Assembly (NCBI RefSeq): GCF_001509485.1
Contig: NZ_LLZI01000096.1
Span: forward strand, 1 to 5,882
Reading direction: 5' to 3'
DNA length: 5,882 nucleotides
DNA from: Streptomyces sp. NRRL F-4489
Lineage (GTDB): Bacteria; Actinomycetota; Actinomycetes; Streptomycetales; Streptomycetaceae
Below, piece after piece: positions 1 to 5,738 of this stretch. Below the pieces are notes generated by a model. It had not been told where the DNA came from. It saw nothing but the letters and a program-made list of their open reading frames with translations, and searched no databases. Both the position numbers and the translations under genes were made by a program. Each line of letters opens with the position of its first letter. Positions within the stretch are counted from its first letter, which is position 1.

Positions 1-12
1 CCCCCGCCCCCC

Positions 13-1263
13 TCACAACCGCACGATCACCAACGCCACATCGTCCGGCGCCCCGCCGCTCACATCCATCCGGGCCAGCACCGCATCGGCCAGCCGTTCC
101 GGGCTGACCCGGGGGAAGCGGGCCAGGGCGTCCAGCAGGCGGTTCAGACCGGCGTCGATGTCCTCGCCGCGGCGTTCGATGAGGCCGTCGGTGTAGAGCA
201 CCAGGGCGTCGCCGGAGGTGTAGCGCACCTCCGCCTGGGGGCGCGCGACGTGTTCCGGGCGGGCGCCCAGCGGCGGGTCGGTGGCCTGGTCCAGCAGCTG
301 CCCGCTCCCGTCCGGGTGCAGCAGGACCGGCGGCGGATGGCCGGCGCTGCTGTACATGATGCGCCGCCGCACCGGGTCGACGACCGTCTGGACGGCGGTG
401 GTGGCGAGCGCGCCGTGGACCGATCTGGCGTACAGGCCGAGCACCTCCAGCGCCTTGGCGGGCCCGTCCACGGCCCGTACGGCGGCGGACAGGGCGCTGC
501 GGAGCATGCCCATGACGGTGGCGGCCTTCAGGCCGTGCCCCACCACGTCGCCGACCGCGACGGAGAAGCCGCCCGAGGGCAGGTCGGCGACGTCGTACCA
601 GTCGCCGCACACGTTCAGCGAGCCGGCCGCGGGCAGATAGCGGACCGCGACGTCCCGGTGCCGGTCCAGGTCGGGGGAGTGCAGCATCGCTTCCTGGAGT
701 GCGAGGGCGACCTTGCGCTCCCGGGCGTGCGCCCGGCGCAGTTCGTCGTTGAGGTGCTGGAGTTCCCTGGCCCGCGCGTACAGCTCGGTCTCCATGCTCT
801 CCTCCCGGCTGTCGGCCACGCCGCCGGCCGGCAGCCGGTGGTGGGCCTCGCGCGCCTGGACGAAGGCGGTGACGTCCTCGGCGCGGTGGATGATCCACGC
901 CACCGAGCCGTCGGCGGCCAGGACGGGCGTGTTGACCGGCGACCACCAGCGCTCCTCGAACTGCCCGGGCCGGTCCGCGCGCGGGATGTCGTACTTCTGC
1001 AGGGCCATGGTGTCCGGGCCGCCGGTGGCCAGGACGCGGTGCAGGGACGCGGAGAGGTTCCGCACCCCGTCCGCGGCGGGGTCCGCGGGATTGTCCGGGA
1101 ACGCGTCGAAGAGGTACTGGCCCACCAGATCGCCGCGGGTCCGGCCGGTGGTCCGCAGATACGCCTCGTTCACGTCGGCGATCACGAGGTCCCGGCCCAG
1201 TAGCAGATAGGGACTGGGGGCGGCGGCGAAGAGCGCGCCGTAGTCGATCCGTGGTGTGGTCAC
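13..1263 (-). CDS. PAS domain-containing SpoIIE-type PP2C serine/threonine phosphatase
   Basis: This is a soluble, cytoplasmic protein phosphatase of 416 residues from the GTG at 1263. A PAS sensor domain covers about residues 8-135, with the typical stretches NEAYLRTTG, WWSPVNTPV and EDVTAF. A charged, probably coiled-coil linker follows (about 152-185), then a SpoIIE/RsbU-type PP2C domain (about 186-416). The metal-binding motifs are intact: GDWYD (D221, D224), GDVVGHG (D239), SSAGHP (305-310), YTDG (D359) and PDD (407-408). The family dephosphorylates phosphoserine on anti-sigma-factor antagonists. No transmembrane segment and no ATPase domain are present. An in-frame ATG at 1374 would add 37 residues, but those codons have many A/T third positions and include a TTA. 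The PAS domain begins right after the GTG, so I prefer the shorter form. Its ribosome site (AGGA, 3 bases upstream) is poorly spaced. It is divergent from the next gene. Family call is sure; partner protein and PAS ligand are unknown. Confidence 0.93.
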   Translation of the reverse strand: MTTPRIDYGALFAAAPSPYLLLGRDLVIADVNEAYLRTTGRTRGDLVGQYLFDAFPDNPADPAADGVRNLSASLHRVLATGGPDTMALQKYDIPRADRPGQFEERWWSPVNTPVLAADGSVAWIIHRAEDVTAFVQAREAHHRLPAGGVADSREESMETELYARARELQHLNDELRRAHARERKVALALQEAMLHSPDLDRHRDVAVRYLPAAGSLNVCGDWYDVADLPSGGFSVAVGDVVGHGLKAATVMGMLRSALSAAVRAVDGPAKALEVLGLYARSVHGALATTAVQTVVDPVRRRIMYSSAGHPPPVLLHPDGSGQLLDQATDPPLGARPEHVARPQAEVRYTSGDALVLYTDGLIERRGEDIDAGLNRLLDALARFPRVSPERLADAVLARMDVSGGAPDDVALVIVRL

Positions 1264-1304
1264 ATTTCCTGCCGATCCGCGCGCCCGGATGGCTGACTGC
1301 CACC

Positions 1305-1310
1305 AATCTA
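1305..1310 (-). promoter_or_regulatory. Possible -10 box for the minus-strand phosphatase
   Basis: Read on the minus strand this is TAGATT, a good match to the TAnnnT pattern of actinobacterial vegetative -10 boxes, in an otherwise very GC-rich stretch. Transcription would start near 1298, about 35 bases before the preferred GTG at 1263 but well inside the alternative longer reading frame. I see no good -35 box at the usual 16-19 base spacing; a TGACGG lies about 22 bases upstream, which is too far. Treat it as a candidate only. Confidence 0.3.
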
Positions 1311-1324
1311 AGAGCCCCGCCCAC

Positions 1325-1360
1325 CCGCCGCCCGTCAGGGCGGACGGGTCCGGGCGGCGG
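1325..1360. repeat. 10-bp perfect inverted repeat in the divergent region
   Basis: CCGCCGCCCG (1325-1334) is the exact reverse complement of CGGGCGGCGG (1351-1360), with 16 bases between. A competing inner pair, CCCGTC (1331-1336) and GACGGG (1343-1348), could form a smaller hairpin with a 6-base loop. It might be an operator or an RNA hairpin in a leader. In DNA this rich in G and C such repeats also arise by chance. Confidence 0.4.
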
Positions 1361-1393
1361 AGTCCCGGCGGCACGGCGCGCCGGACGGTGTTA

Positions 1394-1400
1394 GAAAGGG
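1394..1400 (+). promoter_or_regulatory. Ribosome binding site of the membrane phosphatase/ATPase
   Basis: GAAAGGG lies 4 bases before the ATG at 1405. It is a purine-rich Shine-Dalgarno-like site with slightly short spacing, and it supports that ATG as the start. The chosen start puts a basic N-terminal tail directly before the first membrane helix. Confidence 0.55.
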
Positions 1401-1404
1401 CAGC

Positions 1405-4098
1405 ATGGTCGACGGGTCCGGCCGATACCGGCGCGGATCGGTACGGTCACTGACCGCCAGGCGCCCGTGGAGCGTCGCCGGGCAGGTCTTCGTGCTGCAG
1501 GTGGCGGTGGGCCTGCTGCTGGTCATCGGCGCCATGGCGGCGCTGCTGCTGGAGTCCCGGCACGACACCGAGCAGGAGGCCCGGAACCGCTCCGTCGCCG
1601 TCGCGCAGACCTTCGCCAACGCCCCCGGCCTCCCCGCCGCGCTGCGCTCGCGCGACCCCACCGCGATCCTCCAGCCGCTCACCGAGCGGGCCCGCAGACA
1701 GGCGGGCGTCGACTTCATCGTGGTGATGAACGACCAGGGGATCCGCTACACCCACCCCCGCCCGGAGCTGATCGGCAAGCACTTCATCGGCGACATCGCC
1801 CCGTCGCTGGCCGGCCACGTCCGGACCGAGAGCGTCCACGGCCCGCTGGGGCACGAGGAGCAGGCCATCGTGCCGGTCCACGGGCCGGGCGGTTCGGTCA
1901 TCGCCTTGGTGGCGGCCGGGCTGAAGGTCAAGAACGTCACCCACGCCGTCAACCGCCAGCTCCCGGTCATCCTCGGCGCCAGCGGCCTGGCGCTCGTCCT
2001 GGCCACCGGCGGCACCGCGCTGATCTCCCGGCGCCTGCGGCGGCAGACCCACGGCCTGGGCGCCGCCGATATGTCGCGGATGTACGAGCACCACGACGCG
2101 GTGCTGCACGCCGTCCGCGAAGGCGTGGTGATCATGGGCGGCGACGGCCGGGTGCTGCTCGTCAACGACGAGGCCCGGCGGCTGCTGGCCCTCCCCGACG
2201 ACGCCGAGGGGCGGCACCTGTCGGAACTGGCCGGCCTGGACGAGGGCATGGCCGAACTCCTGGGGTCCGGCCGGGAGGCCACCGACGAGGTCCACCGGGC
2301 CGGCGGCCGGCTGCTGGCGGTCAGCCAGCGCCCCACCCGCCGGGACGACGGCGGAATGGGCACGGTCGCCACCATCCGCGACTCCACCGAACTGCGCGCG
2401 CTGTCCGGCCGCGCCGAGGTGGCCCGCAAGCGCCTGAAACTCCTCTACGACGCCGGTGTCGGCATCGGCACCACCCTCGATGTGGTCCGCACCGCCGAGG
2501 AGCTGGCGGCGGTCGCCGTCCCGGAGTTCGCCGACTTCGCCACCGTCGACCTGGCCGAGCCGGTGCTGCGCGGTGACGAGCCGGGCGACGCGGCCGGCCA
2601 GATGCGCCGCACCGCCGCCCACGGCATCCGCGACGATCCGCCGCTCTACCCCGTCGGGCAGCGCATCGCGTTCGCCCCCGCCACCCCGCAGGCCCGCGGC
2701 CTGGGCGACGGCCGGTCGCAGGTCGTCCCCGACCTGTCCGAGGCGCACGGCTGGCACACCCAGGACCCGGTGCTGACCCGCCGGATCGTGGAGTACGGCA
2801 TCCACTCGATGATCAGCGTCCCGCTCATGGCCCGCGGCATCATCCTCGGCGTGGTCAACTTCTGGCGCTCCCGGCCCGAACCGTTCGACGAGGAGGACCG
2901 GTCGCTGGCCGACGAGCTGGTGGCGCGGGCCGCGGTCACCATCGACAACGCCCGCCGCTACACCCGCGAGCACGCCATGGCGGTCACCCTCCAGCGCAGC
3001 CTGCTGCCCCGGGCGCTGCCCGAGCAGAGCGGCCTGGAGGTCGCGCACCGCTATCTGCCCGCGCAGTCCGGGGTCAGCGGGGACTGGTTCGATGTGATCC
3101 CGCTGCCCGGCAGCCGGGTCGCGCTGGTCGTCGGGGACGTGGTCGGCCACGGCCTGCACGCCGCCGCCACGATGGGCCGGCTGCGCACGGCCGTGCACAA
3201 CTTCTCCACCCTCGACCTGCCGCCCGACGAACTGCTCAGCCACCTCGACGACCTGGTGGACCGGATCGACCAGGAGGAGGCGGACAGCGGCGGCGGCCCC
3301 GGCATCACCGGCGCCACCTGCCTGTACGCGATCTACGACCCGGTCTCGGGGCGGTGCGCGATGGCGCGGGCCGGGCACCCGCTGCCGGCGCTGGTCCACC
3401 CGCACGGCGGGGTGGAGTTCCCCGAGCTGCCGGCCGGGCCGCCGCTCGGGCTGGGCGGGATGCCGTTCGAGACCGCCGAGCTGAGCCTGGCCGAGGGCAC
3501 CCAGATCGTGCTCTACACCGACGGCCTGGTCGAGGAGCGCAGCCGGGACTTCGACGTGGGGATGGACCTGCTCGCGCACACCCTCGCCGGCGCGGAGCGG
3601 TCGCCGGAGGAGCACTGCCGGGCCGTGCTGGACGCGCTGCTGCCCACCCGCCCGCACGACGACGTGGCGCTGCTGATCGCCCGCACCCGCACCCTGGGCC
3701 CGGACCGGGTGGCCGACTGGGACGTCCCGTTCGACCCCGCGGCGGTGGCCGGGATGCGGACCGAGGTCTCCGACCGGCTCACCGAGTGGGGCCTGGCCGA
3801 CCTGGTCTTCACCACGGAACTGGTGCTCAGCGAACTGGTCACCAACGCCATCCGCTACGGCACCCCGCCGGTCCGGGTCCGGCTGCTGCGCGACCGCACC
3901 CTGGTCTGCGAGGTGGCCGACGGCAGCAACACCTCGCCCCACCTGCGGTACGCGGCCACCACCGACGAGGGCGGCCGCGGCCTGTTCCTGGTCGCCCAGC
4001 TGACCGAGCGCTGGGGCACCCGCTACACCCCGCAGGGCAAGGTCATCTGGGCCGAGCAGCCGCTGCCGCCGGCACCGGGCGGCGCGGCCGGCGCCTGA
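1405..4098 (+). CDS. Membrane sensor with PAS, GAF, SpoIIE phosphatase and RsbW-like ATPase domains
   Basis: This is an 897-residue membrane signalling protein with opposing phosphatase and kinase-like outputs. A basic N-terminus precedes TM1 (about 24-49). An extracellular CitA/DcuS-type (single Cache) sensor spans about 50-184 and carries the family-like stretch GIRYTHP (112-118). TM2 (about 186-207) is followed by SRRLRR, placing the rest in the cytoplasm. A PAS domain (about 228-333) contains REGVVI and LVNDEARRLL, as in CitA/DcuS kinases. A GAF domain covers about 350-517. The SpoIIE-type PP2C domain (about 520-760) has QRSLLP, GDWFD (D560, D563), GDVVGHG (D578), AGHP, YTDG (D706) and HDD (D752, D753). 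The RsbW-like ATPase (about 775-885) has ELVTNAIRYG (E810, N814), DGS (839-841) and EGGRGL (855-860). The family acts on anti-sigma-factor antagonists by partner switching. Both active sites look complete. The architecture is common in Streptomyces; the ligand and target protein are not shown here. Confidence 0.95.
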   Translation: MVDGSGRYRRGSVRSLTARRPWSVAGQVFVLQVAVGLLLVIGAMAALLLESRHDTEQEARNRSVAVAQTFANAPGLPAALRSRDPTAILQPLTERARRQAGVDFIVVMNDQGIRYTHPRPELIGKHFIGDIAPSLAGHVRTESVHGPLGHEEQAIVPVHGPGGSVIALVAAGLKVKNVTHAVNRQLPVILGASGLALVLATGGTALISRRLRRQTHGLGAADMSRMYEHHDAVLHAVREGVVIMGGDGRVLLVNDEARRLLALPDDAEGRHLSELAGLDEGMAELLGSGREATDEVHRAGGRLLAVSQRPTRRDDGGMGTVATIRDSTELRALSGRAEVARKRLKLLYDAGVGIGTTLDVVRTAEELAAVAVPEFADFATVDLAEPVLRGDEPGDAAGQMRRTAAHGIRDDPPLYPVGQRIAFAPATPQARGLGDGRSQVVPDLSEAHGWHTQDPVLTRRIVEYGIHSMISVPLMARGIILGVVNFWRSRPEPFDEEDRSLADELVARAAVTIDNARRYTREHAMAVTLQRSLLPRALPEQSGLEVAHRYLPAQSGVSGDWFDVIPLPGSRVALVVGDVVGHGLHAAATMGRLRTAVHNFSTLDLPPDELLSHLDDLVDRIDQEEADSGGGPGITGATCLYAIYDPVSGRCAMARAGHPLPALVHPHGGVEFPELPAGPPLGLGGMPFETAELSLAEGTQIVLYTDGLVEERSRDFDVGMDLLAHTLAGAERSPEEHCRAVLDALLPTRPHDDVALLIARTRTLGPDRVADWDVPFDPAAVAGMRTEVSDRLTEWGLADLVFTTELVLSELVTNAIRYGTPPVRVRLLRDRTLVCEVADGSNTSPHLRYAATTDEGGRGLFLVAQLTERWGTRYTPQGKVIWAEQPLPPAPGGAAGA

Positions 4099-4109
4099 CC
4101 CGGCCCGGC

Positions 4110-4127
4110 CGGCCGGGACCCCGGCCG
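4110..4127 (+). terminator. GC-rich hairpin after the membrane phosphatase gene, possible terminator
   Basis: CGGCCGGG (4110-4117) pairs with CCCGGCCG (4120-4127) around AC, starting 12 bases after the stop codon at 4096-4098. An overlapping self-complementary stretch lies at 4104-4117 and could fold instead. No T run follows, so this is not a classical intrinsic terminator. Many Streptomyces terminators lack one, and readthrough into the GAPDH gene is equally possible. Confidence 0.35.
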
Positions 4128-4146
4128 CCCGCCGGAACGGCACCCG

Positions 4147-4177
4147 CTGCAAGATCGAAAACCGGGCGGGTTAGCAT
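4147..4177 (+). promoter_or_regulatory. Possible promoter of the GAPDH gene
   Basis: TAGCAT at 4172-4177 fits the TAnnnT -10 pattern and sits in the only A/T-rich patch of the gap. CTGCAA at 4147-4152 is a weak -35 candidate (3 of 6 matches to TTGACA) with a long 19-base spacer. The transcript would begin near 4184 and give a leader of about 30 bases. The -10 is plausible; the -35 is poor. Confidence 0.33.
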
Positions 4178-4192
4178 ATGAGCACCGCCTAG

Positions 4193-4202
4193 CTCGATCG
4201 AG
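4193..4202. repeat. Perfect 10-bp palindrome just before the GAPDH start
   Basis: CTCGATCGAG is fully self-complementary and ends 10 bases before the GTG at 4213. It overlaps the only ribosome-site candidate, GAGAG (4200-4204). As DNA it could be a dimeric repressor site downstream of the presumed -10 box. As RNA it could promote dimerisation, but it has no loop for a local hairpin. Confidence 0.4.
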
Positions 4203-4212
4203 AGATAAGCCT

Positions 4213-5658
4213 GTGACTGTCAACGACGACTCGTTCACCAACTGGAAGAACCGCGAGGAGATCGCGGAGTCGATGATCCCGATCATCGGGAAGCTGCACC
4301 GGGAGCGGGACGTAACGGTTCTGCTGCACAGCCGCTCCCTGGTGAACAAGTCGGTGGTCAGCATCCTCAAGACCCACCGCTTCGCCCGGCAGATCGCCGG
4401 TGAGGAACTCTCGGTCACCGAGACGATGCCGTTCCTCCAGGCCCTGGCCACCCTCGACCTCGGCCCCTCGCAGATCGACCTCGGCATGCTCGCCGCCACG
4501 TACAAGGCGGACGACCGCGGGCTGTCCGTGGTGGACTTCACCGCCGAGGCGGTCGCCGGCGCGACCGGCGCCAACAAGATCGAGCGCGGCGAGGGCCGGG
4601 ACGTCGTGCTGTACGGCTTCGGCCGCATCGGCCGGCTCGTCGCCCGCCTGCTGATCGAGAAGGCCGGCTCCGGCAACGGCCTGCGGCTGCGCGCCATCGT
4701 CGTCCGCGGCGGCGGCGATGAGGACCTCGTCAAGCGCGCCTCGCTGCTGCGGCGCGACTCCATCCACGGCCAGTTCCAGGGCACCATCACCGTCGACGAG
4801 GCGAACGACACCATCGTCGCCAACGGCAACGAGATCAAGGTCATCCACGCCGACGACCCGTCCTCGGTGGACTACACGGCGTACGGCATCAAGGACGCCA
4901 TCCTCATCGACAACACCGGCAAGTGGCGCGACCGCGAGGGGCTGTCCAAGCACCTGCGGCCCGGTATCGCCAAGGTCGTGCTGACCGCGCCGGGCAAGGG
5001 CGACGTCCCGAACATCGTCCACGGCGTCAACCACGACATGCTCAAGCCGGACGAGCAGATCCTGTCCTGCGCGTCCTGCACCACCAACGCGATCGTCCCG
5101 CCGCTGAAGGCGATGGCGGACGAGTACGGCGTGCTGCGCGGCCACGTGGAGACCGTCCACTCGTTCACCAACGACCAGAACCTGCTGGACAATTACCACA
5201 AGTCCGAGCGCCGCGGCCGCTCCGCGCCGCTCAACATGGTCATCACCGAGACCGGCGCCGCCTCCGCCGTCGCCAAGGCCCTTCCGGACCTCGAGGCGAA
5301 GATCACCGGCAGCTCGATCCGGGTCCCCGTCCCGGACGTCTCGATCGCCATCCTCAATCTCCAGCTGGCCCGCGAGACCACCCGCGACGAGGTGCTGGAC
5401 TACCTCCGCAACGTCTCGCTGACCTCGCCGCTCAAGCGCCAGATCGACTTCATCAGCGCCCCCGACGCGGTCTCCAGCGACTTCATCGGCTCCCGGCACG
5501 CCTCGATCGTGGACGCCGGCGCCACCAAGGTCGAGGGCGACAACGCCATCCTCTACCTCTGGTACGACAACGAGTTCGGCTACTCGTGCCAGGTCATCCG
5601 GGTCGTCCAGTACGTCTCCGGGGTGGAGTACCCGACCTACCCGGCTCCGGCGGTCTGA
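4213..5658 (+). CDS. gap: Glyceraldehyde-3-phosphate dehydrogenase, long N-terminally extended form
   Basis: This 481-residue cytoplasmic enzyme interconverts glyceraldehyde 3-phosphate and 1,3-bisphosphoglycerate in glycolysis or gluconeogenesis. Standard GAPDHs have about 335 residues. Here about 127 extra N-terminal residues, largely helical in appearance and without a motif I know, precede the Rossmann fold, marked by GFGRIG (135-140). The catalytic site is SCASCTTN with nucleophile C289, and the activating histidine is H316 in VHSFTND. The phosphate-site segment TGAA (347-350), R370 in SSIRVP and WYDNEFGYS (450-458) are also present. The loop after the second strand reads VVRGGGDED (163-171) instead of the usual asparagine-aspartate that favours NAD, so NADP may be accepted. 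The long form resembles the Corynebacterium GapB isoform, reported to work in the gluconeogenic direction with NAD or NADP (from memory). The GTG start matches the usual N-terminus (MTVNDDSF) as I recall it; its ribosome site is weak. The enzyme call is firm; direction and cofactor are inferred. Confidence 0.95.
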   Translation: MTVNDDSFTNWKNREEIAESMIPIIGKLHRERDVTVLLHSRSLVNKSVVSILKTHRFARQIAGEELSVTETMPFLQALATLDLGPSQIDLGMLAATYKADDRGLSVVDFTAEAVAGATGANKIERGEGRDVVLYGFGRIGRLVARLLIEKAGSGNGLRLRAIVVRGGGDEDLVKRASLLRRDSIHGQFQGTITVDEANDTIVANGNEIKVIHADDPSSVDYTAYGIKDAILIDNTGKWRDREGLSKHLRPGIAKVVLTAPGKGDVPNIVHGVNHDMLKPDEQILSCASCTTNAIVPPLKAMADEYGVLRGHVETVHSFTNDQNLLDNYHKSERRGRSAPLNMVITETGAASAVAKALPDLEAKITGSSIRVPVPDVSIAILNLQLARETTRDEVLDYLRNVSLTSPLKRQIDFISAPDAVSSDFIGSRHASIVDAGATKVEGDNAILYLWYDNEFGYSCQVIRVVQYVSGVEYPTYPAPAV

Positions 5659-5688
5659 CGCCCGGTCAGTACCTTCCGGCACCGCTAC

Positions 5689-5728
5689 GAGGTCCCGCGC
5701 CCGCCCGGGTGCGGGACCTCCGCGTTTT
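5689..5728 (+). terminator. Intrinsic terminator after the GAPDH gene
   Basis: GAGGTCCCGC (5689-5698) pairs exactly with GCGGGACCTC (5711-5720). A G-U pair and three inner G-C pairs extend this to a 14-bp stem closed by a 4-base loop (5703-5706). TTTT follows at 5725-5728. It begins 30 bases after the GAPDH stop and ends before the stop of the convergent gene at 5739. The hairpin could therefore also stop transcription from the right, although no T run exists on that side. Confidence 0.85.
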
Positions 5729-5738
5729 CCGGTGCGCG

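Larger units (their letters stand above)
1264..1404. promoter_or_regulatory. Divergent control region between the two phosphatase genes
   Basis: These 141 bases separate two divergently read genes and should hold both promoters. The region contains the inverted repeat at 1325-1360, a possible minus-strand -10 box at 1305-1310 and the ribosome site of the plus-strand gene at 1394-1400. No convincing -35/-10 pair is visible for the plus-strand gene. TTAGAA at 1391-1396 could be a -10 only if the transcript began almost at the ATG. If the minus-strand gene used the ATG at 1374, most of this region would be coding. The raised A/T content of third positions there argues against that. Confidence 0.6.

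Noticed and set aside
250..1203. 317-codon plus-strand frame opposite the soluble phosphatase
   Set aside because: It is the complement of a well-supported PAS + PP2C gene, and its translation shows no domain or sensible composition.
1391..1396. TTAGAA as a -10 box giving a leaderless transcript of the membrane phosphatase gene
   Set aside because: There is no -35 partner at a normal distance, and a ribosome-site-like GAAAGGG overlaps it, which suits a transcript with a leader.
1447..4152. 901-codon open frame on the minus strand, antisense to the membrane phosphatase gene
   Set aside because: In very GC-rich genes the antisense frame rarely meets stop codons. The translation is an A/G/R/Q/H/V-rich string with no domain, while the opposite strand encodes five clear domains.
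4168..4173. GGGTTA as a stress-sigma (SigB-like) -10 element before the GAPDH gene
   Set aside because: It only partly matches GGGTAT/GGGTAA, and no GTTT-like -35 is present 14-16 bases upstream.
3354..4181. 275-codon plus-strand frame overlapping the 3' part of the membrane phosphatase gene
   Set aside because: It is a shifted frame inside the phosphatase/ATPase region, rich in R, G, P and A, with no motif. The true frame has intact catalytic motifs throughout.
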